DNA of 64,000 nt from Campylobacter concisus. GTDB taxonomy: Bacteria > Campylobacterota > Campylobacteria > Campylobacterales > Campylobacteraceae. The stretch spans positions 248,001 through 312,000 of the forward strand of contig NZ_PIRQ01000001.1 in the NCBI RefSeq assembly GCF_003048535.1, written 5' to 3'. A program made the translations under genes and the position numbers. Under the pieces are notes generated by a model. It was not told the DNA's origin. It saw nothing but the letters and a program-made list of their open reading frames with translations, and searched no databases. Below, one piece after another: positions 8,767 to 18,536 of this stretch; the stretch's first letter is position 1; each line of letters opens with the position of its first letter.

Positions 8767-10055
8767 AAAATATGCAACTAAGAATGATAAAAAGCTCGAT
8801 CACGGGCTCAAAGGTGCAAAAGACGATGGCCTTTATCACCATCTTGCTAGCTGCTCTTTTGATAGCTTGCATGCTAAATATCACACTAAAAATCGGCGAT
8901 CAAGTAGCAACCGAGCTTAGAGGATATGGCTCAAATATAGTTGTTTTGCCACGAGGTGAGAGCTTAAGCATCGAGATCGAGGGTAAAAATTTCACTCCGT
9001 TAAAATCACAAAATTTACTCCCAGAGGCTGATATCTACAAGATAAAAGAGATCTTTTGGAGAAACAATATCGTTGCTTTTGCGCCGTTTTTAGAGGCAAA
9101 AGTTAAAGATGAAAAAGGAATTGAATTTGCCTTTGAAGGAACCTATTTTGATAAAAATATCGGTCTAAAAGATGAGCCAGAATTTAGCACAGGCGTTAAG
9201 AGTTTGTATGGATTTTGGGGTGTTGAGGGCGCTTGGCCAAAAGATGAAAGTATGGATGAAATTTTAGTTGGCGAAGAACTTTCTAAGGCTAAAAATTTAA
9301 AAGTTGGCGACAAGCTTAGCCTTACTGGCAAAAACGGTACAAAAGAGGTTAAAATAGTTGGAATTTTAAAAGGAGCTAGTGATGAGACGCATAAGCTAGT
9401 TGGCTCACTAAAGCTTGCTGGCGATCTATCAGGTCACGCTGGATCATACACAAAGGCTGAAGTCTCAGCTATGACGATCCCGGAAAATGACCTATCGCTA
9501 AAAGCAAGAAGAAATTTAGACAACCTTGATAGCGCAGAGTACGACAAATGGTATTGCTCAGCCTATGCAGGATCAATCGCATTTCAGATAGAAGAAAATT
9601 TACCAAACGTTAGCGCAAAGGCAAGCCTTCAAGTCAGCGATGCAGAGAGTAACATAGTAAAGAAAATCCAAAGCCTAATGGGCATCGTTAGCATCATCGC
9701 TCTTGTGGTTTCAGCTATTGGCATAACGTCGCTAATGACAAGTGAAATTTACCGCCGTAAAAAAGAGATCGGCCTTTTAAAAGCCATAGGTGCTAGTAAC
9801 TTTGAAATTTACGCTTTGTTTGCTAGCGAGAGTCTTGTGGTGGCATTTTTTGCAGGTATCACGGGAGCATTTTTAGGATACGCATTAAGCTACGTGATGT
9901 CTTACATTATCTTCTCTCACGGCATAGGCATAGCTTGGATCGTGCTACCAATAAGCGTGGCATTTGCCTTGCTTATTTCAGTCGTTGGCTCGCTAATGCC
10001 AATGAGAAACGTCATAAATTTACTACCTGCGGAGGTGCTATATGACCGCAAATAG
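8763..10055 (+). CDS. ABC transporter permease, MacB/FtsX type (first of pair)
   Basis: A 430-residue permease with the MacB/FtsX plan: an N-terminal TM helix (about 19-41), a large periplasmic domain, and three C-terminal TM helices. The EIYRRKKEIGLLKAIGAS motif is the coupling region of FtsX-type permeases. Four-base overlaps join it to the genes on both sides. It corresponds to the Cj1661-Cj1663 transporter of the P19 locus. The substrate is unknown; a mechanotransmission role linked to periplasmic iron or thiol chemistry is possible. Confidence 0.85.
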   Translation: MKNMQLRMIKSSITGSKVQKTMAFITILLAALLIACMLNITLKIGDQVATELRGYGSNIVVLPRGESLSIEIEGKNFTPLKSQNLLPEADIYKIKEIFWRNNIVAFAPFLEAKVKDEKGIEFAFEGTYFDKNIGLKDEPEFSTGVKSLYGFWGVEGAWPKDESMDEILVGEELSKAKNLKVGDKLSLTGKNGTKEVKIVGILKGASDETHKLVGSLKLAGDLSGHAGSYTKAEVSAMTIPENDLSLKARRNLDNLDSAEYDKWYCSAYAGSIAFQIEENLPNVSAKASLQVSDAESNIVKKIQSLMGIVSIIALVVSAIGITSLMTSEIYRRKKEIGLLKAIGASNFEIYALFASESLVVAFFAGITGAFLGYALSYVMSYIIFSHGIGIAWIVLPISVAFALLISVVGSLMPMRNVINLLPAEVLYDRK

Positions 10056-11184
10056 CAAATTCTTTTACAATACAATTTATAAAAGTTTAAAAAACGGCTC
10101 ATCAAGAGTAATGGTCATCGTGATCTCTATCTTGCTTGGAGCATGCGTGTGTGCTGCATTTGTTAATGTCTATCTTGACATTGACTCAAAGGTCTCACGT
10201 GAGCTAAAAACTTATGGTGCAAATATGATCTTTGCTCCAAAAGATATGGCTACAAGCGATGATATGAGTGAAAAAACTTACAATGAAATGATCGCTAAAG
10301 TACCAAAAGACAAGCTTCTTGGTGAGAGCGGCTATCTCTTTGCTCAGGCAAATATCGGTCCAACAAACGCCATCGTCATGGGAACAAAATTTAGCAATCT
10401 AAAAAAAGTTAAACCATTTTTAGATGTTAGAGATGGAACGATGATAAATGTCGATTTTGACGATAAAAACGTGCTAATAGGCGTCGATCTAGCTCGTCAG
10501 GCTGGCTTTAAAGCAGGCGATGATATAGAAATTCGTGCCATTGGCTCAAATGAGAGCATAAATGTAAAGATAAAAGGCGTAGTGGCAAGTGGTGACAAAG
10601 AGGACGCCCTTTTGATCACGTCGCTATCTTTGGCTCAGCAAATTTCAAACAAAGCTGGCAAGATAAACTATGCTGAAGCTGTTGTGCTTGGAAATTTTGA
10701 CGAGATAACATCGCTTGCAAAGACTATTAGCAATGACGAAATAGTCGCAAAACCAGTGGCAAAAGTTTCAAAGTCTGAGGGATATATTTTGGAGAAAATA
10801 AAGCTATTAATGGCACTTGTTAGCCTTGTTATTTTGCTCATTACTTCAATGTGCGTAAACACAACGCTTAGTGCTATCTTGCTCTCTCGCTCAAAGGAAA
10901 TCGCACTTCTTAGAGCCATAGGTGCAAGCAAAAAAGATGTACTAAATCTATTTGGTTTTGAAACATTTGTGACAGCGCTCATCTCAGCATTAGTTGGTGC
11001 ATTTTTAGGATATTTACTAGCTCAAATTTTAGGTTATGCGATATTTGATTCTAGTATTGATTTTAGAATTTTAAGCATCCCAGTAGCTGTGATAATATCG
11101 CTTTTATTTGCAGCGATCGCAGCATTTTATCCGATCAAACGGGCACTTAATAATAAAATGGCAGATACATTAAGAGGAGAATGA
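10042..11184 (+). CDS. ABC transporter permease, MacB/FtsX type (second of pair)
   Basis: A 380-residue partner of the preceding permease, with the same architecture: TM near 22-45, a periplasmic domain, and three C-terminal TMs following SRSKEIALLRAIGAS. The two proteins are similar to each other in their C-terminal halves, so they probably arose by duplication and form a heterodimer. Its start overlaps the end of the upstream gene by 14 nt, and AGGAGAATGAT leads directly into the ATPase gene. Confidence 0.85.
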   Translation: MTANSKFFYNTIYKSLKNGSSRVMVIVISILLGACVCAAFVNVYLDIDSKVSRELKTYGANMIFAPKDMATSDDMSEKTYNEMIAKVPKDKLLGESGYLFAQANIGPTNAIVMGTKFSNLKKVKPFLDVRDGTMINVDFDDKNVLIGVDLARQAGFKAGDDIEIRAIGSNESINVKIKGVVASGDKEDALLITSLSLAQQISNKAGKINYAEAVVLGNFDEITSLAKTISNDEIVAKPVAKVSKSEGYILEKIKLLMALVSLVILLITSMCVNTTLSAILLSRSKEIALLRAIGASKKDVLNLFGFETFVTALISALVGAFLGYLLAQILGYAIFDSSIDFRILSIPVAVIISLLFAAIAAFYPIKRALNNKMADTLRGE

Positions 11185-11185
11185 T

Positions 11186-11875
11186 ATGCAAAATGCACTA
11201 GAATTAAAAAATATTTGTAAAATTTTTGGCGATGTTAAAGCACTTGATGATATAAATTTTGAGGTTAAAAAAGGTGAGTGGGTCAGCGTAATGGGGCCAA
11301 GTGGTAGTGGTAAGAGTACGCTTGTAAATATCCTTTCACTAATGGATACTCCAAGTAGTGGCACTTATATGCTCGGTGGCGATGATGCGAGCAATCTAAA
11401 TGCTGATGATACACTTAAATTTAGACGTGAAAAGATCGGTCTTATTTTTCAGCAGTTTCACTTAGTGCCATATCTTAGCGCACTTGAAAATGTAATGATC
11501 GCTCAGTACTATCACAGCTCAGTTGATGAAGAGGACGCTAAAAAGGCACTTGAGGCAGTTGGTCTTTCTCACAGGCTAACGCATAGACCAAGTCAGTTAA
11601 GTGGTGGTGAGCAACAACGCCTTTGTATCGCACGCTCGCTCATAAACGATCCTGAAATTTTAATAGCAGATGAGCCAACTGGTAACCTTGATGAAGCAAA
11701 TGAAAGAGTTATACTTGATCTATTTTGCAAGCTAAGAAAAGATGGCAAGACGATACTTCTAGTAACTCACAACCCTGATCTTGGCGAGTATGGTGATAAG
11801 ATCGTATATCTAAGACACGGTAAGCTAGAGAAAATTCGCACTATTGAAAACCCAAAGGTGCCAAATGAGATATAA
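11186..11875 (+). CDS. ABC transporter ATP-binding protein (LolD/MacB type)
   Basis: A 229-residue ATPase powering the two upstream permeases. Walker A GPSGSGKST is near residue 37, the Q-loop is in LIFQQFHLV, the signature is LSGGEQQR, Walker B is LIADEPTGNLD and the H-loop is VTHNP. The LIFQQFHLVPYLSALENV sequence places it in the MacB/LolD subfamily. RBS AGAGGAG is well placed. The start of the next gene lies inside its last codons. Confidence 0.93.
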   Translation: MQNALELKNICKIFGDVKALDDINFEVKKGEWVSVMGPSGSGKSTLVNILSLMDTPSSGTYMLGGDDASNLNADDTLKFRREKIGLIFQQFHLVPYLSALENVMIAQYYHSSVDEEDAKKALEAVGLSHRLTHRPSQLSGGEQQRLCIARSLINDPEILIADEPTGNLDEANERVILDLFCKLRKDGKTILLVTHNPDLGEYGDKIVYLRHGKLEKIRTIENPKVPNEI

Positions 11876-12359
11876 AATTTTATTTTTATGTCTAGTCTCA
11901 GCCCTAGTTATGGGCTGCGTCAAGCAGTATGAGAAGCATCACATCACTCTAAATGACTCAAGCGGCATTGATACGCAGTTTTTTTCAACAGAAAAGCGCC
12001 TAAAGATAGGCGATAAACCATATATGCTATTTTTCTTTGGCACTGACTGCGGAGTATGCAAGGCCGCTATACCTGATCTAAATACGCTTGAAAAAGAGTA
12101 TGGTAAAGAGGTTCAATTCATTGGTGTTTTAGGACCTAGCAAGGGTTTTGATAAAGATATTGAGCTTTTAAAAGAGCACAACATTACATTTAAAACTACG
12201 AGCGATAAGGTTTCAGTTGATTACTTTAGCAAGGCAGTTGGTGGCGTCATGGGCGTACCAGTTATCTATTTTTTTGATAAAGATGGTAAGATGCGATCAA
12301 AATTTATCGGTCTTACACCAAAAAGTGTACTTGAAAGTGCTATAAGATCGCTCTTGTAG
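11865..12359 (+). CDS. Thioredoxin-like (TlpA/ResA) lipoprotein
   Basis: A 164-residue membrane-anchored thiol-disulfide protein. The lipobox is in the first 20 residues (ALVMGC), followed by a thioredoxin fold with active site CGVC in FFGTDCGVCKAAIPDL and a cis-Pro region GVPVIYFF. It resembles Cj1664-type proteins of the P19 locus, which supply periplasmic reducing power. Start 11865 is chosen because it places the signal sequence at the N terminus; the longer reading from 11844 adds a charged leader. It overlaps the ATPase gene by 11 nt. Confidence 0.87.
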   Translation: MRYKILFLCLVSALVMGCVKQYEKHHITLNDSSGIDTQFFSTEKRLKIGDKPYMLFFFGTDCGVCKAAIPDLNTLEKEYGKEVQFIGVLGPSKGFDKDIELLKEHNITFKTTSDKVSVDYFSKAVGGVMGVPVIYFFDKDGKMRSKFIGLTPKSVLESAIRSLL

Positions 12360-12367
12360 GAGTGAAT

Positions 12368-12946
12368 ATGAAAAATTTCTTTTTATTTGTCTTAGCGGTA
12401 TTTTTTGTTGGATGTGCTAGCAGCACTCCAAACATCTCGGTCAAAACGAGCGAGCCTATATTTTTTACGCTTAATGAAGCAAATAAAAGCGTTTATGTAA
12501 ATTTTAAAAATAGTGCGACCGGGCAAGATGTAAATACTGAAATTTTAAGCGAGTTTGCAAAGGCTGGCTTTAGAAACGAGCCAAATATCAAAAACGCTGA
12601 CTTCATCATCCTTGGAGATGTGCAAAGCTTTTCTAGGATAATCAAAAGAGATCCTAGATTTTCGATGGGCATGGGATATGGCTTTGGCAGACCAAGCTTT
12701 GGCTTTGGCTACTCGATGTTTTTCCCATTTGGCTATTACGACGATGATGACTTTAGTACAAATAGCTATACTTATCACATGCAAGTAAGCGTGCTAGTGC
12801 GTCCAAAAAATGGTGGCGAAAAGGCGACAAATATCTCACTTATGCAAGCTGGCAATGTCTATTCACCAAGCTACATTTGGCCGTTTTTTAAAGAACGCCT
12901 AGCAAAACAGATCGTTAGCTTTTTTTATAATGTCTCGCAAAGGTAG
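12368..12946 (+). CDS. TraT-like outer-membrane lipoprotein, divergent
   Basis: A 192-residue lipoprotein with signal and lipobox FFVGC and start 12368 behind AGGAG. The first 80 mature residues resemble the TraT complement-resistance/surface-exclusion family (SVKTSEPIFF..., VYVNFKNSATGQDV, then NADFIILGDVQS), and the end resembles TraT's LEDQLAKSIA (here RLAKQIVSFF). The middle is unusual: a Gly/Phe/Tyr-rich stretch replaces the glycine-zipper region of TraT. The gene is last in the iron operon, where C. jejuni has a second thioredoxin-like gene. The family assignment is from recalled similarity and is moderate; the function here is unknown. Confidence 0.6.
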   Translation: MKNFFLFVLAVFFVGCASSTPNISVKTSEPIFFTLNEANKSVYVNFKNSATGQDVNTEILSEFAKAGFRNEPNIKNADFIILGDVQSFSRIIKRDPRFSMGMGYGFGRPSFGFGYSMFFPFGYYDDDDFSTNSYTYHMQVSVLVRPKNGGEKATNISLMQAGNVYSPSYIWPFFKERLAKQIVSFFYNVSQR

Positions 12947-13060
12947 GGGCACTAACGAGTGTTATTTAAACTAAGCTCGAATGAAAAGCTAAACTTTAAT
13001 AAAATTTTTACTTTCTTGGTCGGTAATTTTGAGAAATTTTTAAAGCTCTTATAACATGGA

Positions 13061-13094
13061 TTTAACTAGGTCAAGGCCTAGTTAAATTTTTATT
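13061..13094 (+). terminator. Terminator at the end of the iron operon
   Basis: TTTAACTAGG / CCTAGTTAAA, a 10-bp stem with a 6-nt loop and following Ts on the + strand. It sits between convergent genes and overlaps the last bases of pflB. Confidence 0.8.
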
Positions 13095-15465
13095 ACTCAT
13101 TATCTATCTCAAAGTCGTAAAATTCGCTTTCATACTCAACATTTCCTATTTTGCTGTATTGTATAAGAGCTGCTTTTATATTATCTATCTGCTGATACAT
13201 TAGGCCAAGAGCTATTCTATTTTCGATAGCACTAGCATCATTTAGTTTTGTTAGCTCTAAAAGCGCGATTGCGTTTGATACTTTTCCAGCTCCTGTCGCA
13301 GCCACAGATGCTAAAAATAATGTGCTAGCGTCATTTACTTTAAACTCATCGATTGCTTGATTATAAAGTTTATAGCTTTCTTCAAAATCGTTTGTAAAGA
13401 TATCGATGTAGGCCAGAGTTTGGATTAAATTTATATTCTTTGGAGCCTCTTTTAGCTCAGCTCTTAACTTATCACGCTCTCTTGTAAGTAAGCCTGAAAT
13501 TTGAAGTAGCTTGATGTATTGTTTTTTGATGATGTCAGCGCCGTGATAGAAAGCGTTTGAATCAAGCTGCTTGCCATTAAAGTGAATTTGTATCGCTTTT
13601 GCATACTCTTTGACATTTTGCTCTTTGTTTTTCGAGATAAAATTTAAGATATTTGCAATAATATCATTTGGCAAAATTTTTAGTAGTTCATCAGCTTTCT
13701 TTGCCATTAGCTCGTCATTGTTTGTTACTTTTGCGATGATGATATCAAAGGCTAAATTTAGCATTGTCTGCTCTTTTGGCTCTTCAAGCCATCTTATCAT
13801 CGCACTTTGGTTGCCGCTAACCAGGCTTAGAAGCGAGGCATATAAATTTACAGGCTTTAAACTCTTGTCATTTTCTAAATTTTCGCCGATCTCTTCAATG
13901 AGTTTTGGGTTTAAATTTCTATTTATATCTAGACAAATCGCCCCAAAAATACCTGCAAGATGGTTATTTACATCCTGGTGATAGCTTGCTATGAAGTGCT
14001 TTGCTGCAAGGCTAAAATTTCCAAGCTGAGCGTAGCTTAGGGCGAGGTTGTATTGCAAGATAGAGTGATTTGGATAAGTGCTAGCTAGCTCTTCAAACTC
14101 TTTATTTGCTTCCTTTAAGCGGTAGCTTAGTGCTTTTGCAATAGCTTCGCTAAGTTTTGCATTTACTTTTGAAGCAGCTGCACTTTGGCTAAGATAGTCG
14201 TTTGCTGCTGATGTATCGTCTAAAAAGACGCTAACGCCACCTTTTCTTATCTGCTCGATACTCTGTTTTGCATCAAAGACCTTGTAAGGTGCGAAGTAAA
14301 AAAGGGTCTCATAGCGCCTTGTTCTATCAAAAAACATATCGTCGCTAAAGTATGCCTGAGCTAGGCTGACATCAAAAAGATCAGGCTTTAGTATCGTTTT
14401 TATCTTATAAATTTTGCTTGGCAAAGAAGCATTGTAGTCGTAAACATCTTTGATAAATGTAGCTGCGTCGCCGTAGTCAGCAGTTTTTAGATCAATTAGC
14501 GCCTCAGTCATCTTGATAAGATCGATATTTGGCGTATTTTTAGAAGCCTTTGTTAAATAATCCCTTGCCTTGTCGTATTTGCCAAGTCTTGCATAGAGCT
14601 GTGCTAGCGTGAAGTCGGCCTTAAACGCCTTTTGGCTCTCAAGTTTGGCTATTGCCCTCTCATCATCTCCAAGAAGTGATAAAATTTTTGCACTTAAATA
14701 GGCATATTCACTTTTATAATCTGTAGTATTTGGATGAGAAAGTGCTTGAAGCGCCTCGTAATAGTTGCCTTTATAGTAGTTTATAAGCGCGTAGTAATAG
14801 CTATAAAGTGGCGAGTTGTTTTCATACTGCAAAAATGAGTCAGCAAGTCCTATATAGTAGTTAAAATTTTTGGTGTTATTTAGCTCAAGCGAGCAAACAG
14901 CAGCGTTTATGGCACTAACCGCCGTGTTTTCTCTATCGGTTATAGCTTTGTTAAAAGATACGATCGCCTCATCACATCTTTCTTGTTTCATCTGCGAAAC
15001 GCCTAGGTTGTAGTTTGAAAGTGACTGGTTATAAACAGCTATATTTTCATAAATTTTTAACGCTTCAAATTTATTGCCACGCTCGTAAAGCTGATTGGCT
15101 TTATTTATCATTTCATCGAACTTTGAAGCGCCAAAATTTTGCGTTTGGTAGTTGTTTTCTATATTTTTTACGATACTTGCAGTATCTATGTTCTCTTTTT
15201 TGTCTTTCTTTAGCAAGACAACTAGCAAAACCACTATTAAGATGATAAGCACTAGAGCGACCACGCCTGCTATTATAAAGAGCTTTTTATTGCTCTTTTT
15301 TACAGGGATTGGCTCTGGGATGCTCTCATCTTGTAGCACGCCTTCACTTGCGATACTCTCAAGCGAGACGATTTCTTCAGGTGCCTCGGCTTTTGCCTCT
15401 TCAGGTGCTTCTTGCTCTGCTTGCTCGCCAGGTGGTTTTAAAACTACAACCTCTTCTTCAGCCAC
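13093..15465 (-). CDS. pflB: PflB-like TPR motor protein
   Basis: A 790-residue bitopic protein: an acidic, Pro/Glu-rich cytoplasmic N terminus (1-60), one TM helix (about 62-86), and a long periplasmic alpha-solenoid of TPR-like repeats. Length, topology and position beside serS, trpS, aroK and der match C. jejuni Cj0390 (PflB), a component of the flagellar motor's medial disk needed to hold the stators. The assignment rests mainly on this synteny and architecture. Its start overlaps the serS stop by one base (TAATG-like), so it is translated from the same leftward transcript. Confidence 0.8.
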   Translation of the reverse strand: MAEEEVVVLKPPGEQAEQEAPEEAKAEAPEEIVSLESIASEGVLQDESIPEPIPVKKSNKKLFIIAGVVALVLIILIVVLLVVLLKKDKKENIDTASIVKNIENNYQTQNFGASKFDEMINKANQLYERGNKFEALKIYENIAVYNQSLSNYNLGVSQMKQERCDEAIVSFNKAITDRENTAVSAINAAVCSLELNNTKNFNYYIGLADSFLQYENNSPLYSYYYALINYYKGNYYEALQALSHPNTTDYKSEYAYLSAKILSLLGDDERAIAKLESQKAFKADFTLAQLYARLGKYDKARDYLTKASKNTPNIDLIKMTEALIDLKTADYGDAATFIKDVYDYNASLPSKIYKIKTILKPDLFDVSLAQAYFSDDMFFDRTRRYETLFYFAPYKVFDAKQSIEQIRKGGVSVFLDDTSAANDYLSQSAAASKVNAKLSEAIAKALSYRLKEANKEFEELASTYPNHSILQYNLALSYAQLGNFSLAAKHFIASYHQDVNNHLAGIFGAICLDINRNLNPKLIEEIGENLENDKSLKPVNLYASLLSLVSGNQSAMIRWLEEPKEQTMLNLAFDIIIAKVTNNDELMAKKADELLKILPNDIIANILNFISKNKEQNVKEYAKAIQIHFNGKQLDSNAFYHGADIIKKQYIKLLQISGLLTRERDKLRAELKEAPKNINLIQTLAYIDIFTNDFEESYKLYNQAIDEFKVNDASTLFLASVAATGAGKVSNAIALLELTKLNDASAIENRIALGLMYQQIDNIKAALIQYSKIGNVEYESEFYDFEIDNE

Positions 15466-16709
15466 TACATATACCTTTTAAGAACTTCTGGAATTTCGAT
15501 AGTGCCATCTGCTTTTTGATAGTTTTCCATGATGGCAATAAGCGTCCTGCCCACAGCTAGGCTTGAGCCATTTAGCGTATTTACAAGCATATTCTTCTTG
15601 CCGTCTTTAAAGCGAATTTTTGCACGCCTTGCTTGAAAATCACGAGTATTGGAAATAGAGCTAATCTCTCTATATTTACCTTGACCAGGCAACCAAACCT
15701 CAAGGTCTATCGTCTTTGCCGCGCTAAAACCAAGATCGCCGCTACAAAGAAGCATATGGCGGTGAGGAAGCCCAAGACTAGTTAGTAGATCGCTCGCGCA
15801 CGCTACCATCTCATTTAGCACGTCTTCGCTTTGATCAGGCTTTGTGATGCTTACCAGTTCGACCTTTTCAAACTGGTGCTGGCGGATCATGCCTCTCGTG
15901 TCACGTCCTGCTGAGCCTGCCTCTTGGCGGAAGCATGCTGAGTAGCAAGTCATCTTTATAGGAAGCTGCTCAGCTTCAATGATCGTGTCATTGTATAAAT
16001 TTGTCACAGGTACTTCGCTAGTTGGGATGAGGTAGAGGTCTTCGTCGCGTACTTTGTAAAGGTCCTCTTCAAATTTAGGCAGCTGGCCAGTACCAAAAAG
16101 TGTATTTGAGCTTACTAGATAAGGGACATTTACAAGCTCAAAGCCGCGCGCGCTATTAAAGTCGATCATGTAATTAATAAGCGCTCTACTAAGCCTTGCT
16201 CCCATGCCTCTAAGCACGGTAAAGCGAGATCCTGAGAGCTTTGCGCCCCTTTCAAAGTCAAGCCAACCAAGGCTCTCGCCTAACTCCCAGTGCTCTTTTG
16301 GTGTAAAGCTAAATTTAGTTGGCTCAAGCACCGTTTTTATGCAGATATTATCGTCCTCGTCCTTACCAAATGGCACATCATCATCGGTGATATTTGGCAC
16401 GTTAAATGAAATTTGCTCAAGCTTTTCTTCATATTGTTTAACAATCTCATCAGCATCAGAAAGTGCAGCTTTATTTAAATTTAGCTCATTTTTTAGCTCA
16501 CTTACGTCTTCACCAGCTCTTGCCTTTATGCCAAGCTCTTTACTCTTTGCATTTTGGATCGCTTGGAAATTTTCAAGTGCTTTGCGCTTTTGTTTTAGCT
16601 CGTTAAAAGTTTGTAAAAGCTCGTCAAGTAGTCCAGCTTTTACATTTTTTCCCTCAAGTTTTTTTACAAATTCATCGTAATTTGTCTCGAGTAGTTTTAA
16701 ATTTATCAT
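15465..16709 (-). CDS. serS: Seryl-tRNA synthetase
   Basis: Charges tRNA-Ser (and tRNA-Sec, relevant to the selenoprotein in this window). 414 residues, normal length. The N-terminal coiled-coil arm (about 25-105) is followed by the class II core with motif 2 [14 protein letters not shown] and motif 3 with [16 protein letters not shown]. An ordinary housekeeping gene in the pflB-der block, 9 nt downstream of a small membrane protein gene. Confidence 0.97.
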   Translation of the reverse strand: MINLKLLETNYDEFVKKLEGKNVKAGLLDELLQTFNELKQKRKALENFQAIQNAKSKELGIKARAGEDVSELKNELNLNKAALSDADEIVKQYEEKLEQISFNVPNITDDDVPFGKDEDDNICIKTVLEPTKFSFTPKEHWELGESLGWLDFERGAKLSGSRFTVLRGMGARLSRALINYMIDFNSARGFELVNVPYLVSSNTLFGTGQLPKFEEDLYKVRDEDLYLIPTSEVPVTNLYNDTIIEAEQLPIKMTCYSACFRQEAGSAGRDTRGMIRQHQFEKVELVSITKPDQSEDVLNEMVACASDLLTSLGLPHRHMLLCSGDLGFSAAKTIDLEVWLPGQGKYREISSISNTRDFQARRAKIRFKDGKKNMLVNTLNGSSLAVGRTLIAIMENYQKADGTIEIPEVLKRYM

Positions 16710-16718
16710 TCCGTATCC

Positions 16719-17159
16719 TTAAACCATAAACATAACTTTTGCAAAAAGTACGATAAAAACTGCCGCTGTTAGCGCAAATGGGTGAATGTTGCCAAGTGGG
16801 CTAGGACGTTTAAATATAAATTTGCAGCTCAAATTTGTTATAACCGCAGCTACGATTAGCATTGCTAAGAAAAATTTGATCATAAAAATAATTTGTAAAT
16901 TTGTCTCAAAGTAGCCTCCAGCCTTTGATCCGACCCAGTTACTCATCATTATGCCTCCAGTTAATACCAAAAGCAAGATACAAAGTGGCATTATCTTAAT
17001 AGCAACTGAACCGATAGCTTGTTTTGCCTTTTGAGCAAGCTCAGGTGGCATTTTTTTACAAGCTGCCTTAAAAATGATTACATCAAAAAAGAGGTAACCA
17101 ACAAAGATGATTGCACAAAAAAGATGAATTATTTGTGCGTATGGATATAAATTTTGCAT
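16719..17159 (-). CDS. CopD/HemJ-like small membrane protein
   Basis: A 146-residue inner-membrane protein with four predicted TM helices (about 8-27, 47-68, 85-107, 125-145). The N-terminal YAQIIHLFCAIIFVG with a His in TM1 recalls the CopD/HemJ superfamily of haem- or copper-associated membrane proteins. Start 17159 is chosen over an upstream in-frame start at 17195 because AAGGAA precedes it and the longer version would overlap trpS. It lies between trpS and serS; the function is not established. Confidence 0.7.
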   Translation of the reverse strand: MQNLYPYAQIIHLFCAIIFVGYLFFDVIIFKAACKKMPPELAQKAKQAIGSVAIKIMPLCILLLVLTGGIMMSNWVGSKAGGYFETNLQIIFMIKFFLAMLIVAAVITNLSCKFIFKRPSPLGNIHPFALTAAVFIVLFAKVMFMV

Positions 17160-17172
17160 ATTTTTTCCTTTA

Positions 17173-18135
17173 TTAATAAATTCCGACTGCTTCACGAACT
17201 TTTTTTATCGTTGTTTGAGCAACATTGCTTGCCTTTTTGGCTCCTATTTCTAAAATTCCAGATACTTCGTCAGGATTATTTTGATAATGCTCAAATTTCT
17301 CTCTCGCATCTTTAAAATAGTCCCAAATAAGCTCATTTAGATAAGCTTTAAAGTGCCCATGACCCTCGCCACCACGCTCATATCTAGCTTGAAGCTCTTT
17401 TTGCTCACTTTCGTCCAAGAAAAGTTTGGCGATATTATAGACGTTGCAGTTTTGCCACTGTTTTGGTTCTTCAAGTGGCGTACCATCTGTCACGATGCTA
17501 GAAATTTGCTTTTTAAGCGTTTTAGCATCGGCAAAGATGTCGATTGTATTGCCATAGCTTTTGCTCATCTTTTCGCCGTTTGTGCCAGGCACGGTGGCGA
17601 CATTTTCATCGATCTTCGCCTCAGGCAATGTAAAAATTTCTCCATGCTCGTTGTTAAATTTTATCGCGATATCACGAGCGATCTCTACGTGCTGGATCTG
17701 GTCTTTGCCCACGGGTACGATCTGCGCATTATAAAGCAAAATGTCAGCTGCCATCAAAACTGGATAGCTAAAGAGGCCGTGGTGTGAGCTAAGGCCTTTT
17801 GCGACCTTGTCTTTATAGCTGTGTGCGCGCTCAAGAAGCCCCATAGGCGTGTGCTGGCTTAGCACCCAGTAAAGCTCAAGCACGTCTTTAACGTCACTTT
17901 GTACCCAAAATATACTTTTACTTGGATCAATCCCAAGTGCCAAAAACGCACATGCAGCCTCAAAAGTGTTTTGCTTTAGGGCTTTGGCCTCGCTAAGGCT
18001 CGTCATCGCGTGGTAGTTTGCTATAAACATAAACATCTCATTTTGCTCTTGCATATCAACCATCTGCTTTATCGAGGCAAAATAGTTGCCAAGGTGTAGT
18101 TTGCCGGAGGGTTGGAGGCCGGTTAATACTCTCAT
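17173..18135 (-). CDS. trpS: Tryptophanyl-tRNA synthetase
   Basis: A class I synthetase, 320 residues. The HIGH-equivalent is PSGKLHLGNY (residues 10-19) and KMSKS is GEKMSKSYGN. MRVLTGLQPSG is the canonical start, behind AAGGAT. First gene of a leftward run trpS-copD-like-serS-pflB after a 400-bp gap. Confidence 0.97.
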   Translation of the reverse strand: MRVLTGLQPSGKLHLGNYFASIKQMVDMQEQNEMFMFIANYHAMTSLSEAKALKQNTFEAACAFLALGIDPSKSIFWVQSDVKDVLELYWVLSQHTPMGLLERAHSYKDKVAKGLSSHHGLFSYPVLMAADILLYNAQIVPVGKDQIQHVEIARDIAIKFNNEHGEIFTLPEAKIDENVATVPGTNGEKMSKSYGNTIDIFADAKTLKKQISSIVTDGTPLEEPKQWQNCNVYNIAKLFLDESEQKELQARYERGGEGHGHFKAYLNELIWDYFKDAREKFEHYQNNPDEVSGILEIGAKKASNVAQTTIKKVREAVGIY

Positions 18136-18536
18136 CTTATCCTTTCAAATTTTGGCTTTTTCTCGTGAGCGCTTTTGATAGAGATTTGAAATTTTAAGCT
18201 TTCGGCAGACTATGTGTCTAGCCTCGGCATAAAATTTCTACACAACTATCAAAATCATCTCACGATACTTCGCCAAAAATACTTTTTAAATTTTAACGTT
18301 AAATTAGAGTTTTAGTATCTAATCTAATCTTAAAATTTAGCTTGGCAGGCTAAATGCCTAGCTTTGATTAAAATTTGACAGCGCAATATTTAAATTTTCC
18401 TCAAACACTTCGCTAAAATTTCTAACTACAAAACGTTAAATTTTGCTCAAACATCACAAATTTTAACACCACGCCAGATAACCATCCAGCCTGATCTTGA
18501 AATTTATCGTTGCAAGCAGCCCACGCCACTTTGCAA
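18136..18536 (-). other. Intergenic region trpS-aroK without a gene
   Basis: No credible coding frame on either strand. It is AT-rich with many AAATTTT runs and several short hairpins (AGGC-TAAAT-GCCT near 18350, AGAC-TATG-TGTCT near 18210). It probably holds the trpS promoter and the aroK 3' end; nothing more specific can be supported. Confidence 0.5.

Noticed and set aside
18136-18536. Hidden gene or RNA between trpS and aroK
   Set aside because: Only short weak hairpins and AT-rich repeats of AAATTTT; no frame or conserved RNA pattern was recognised.
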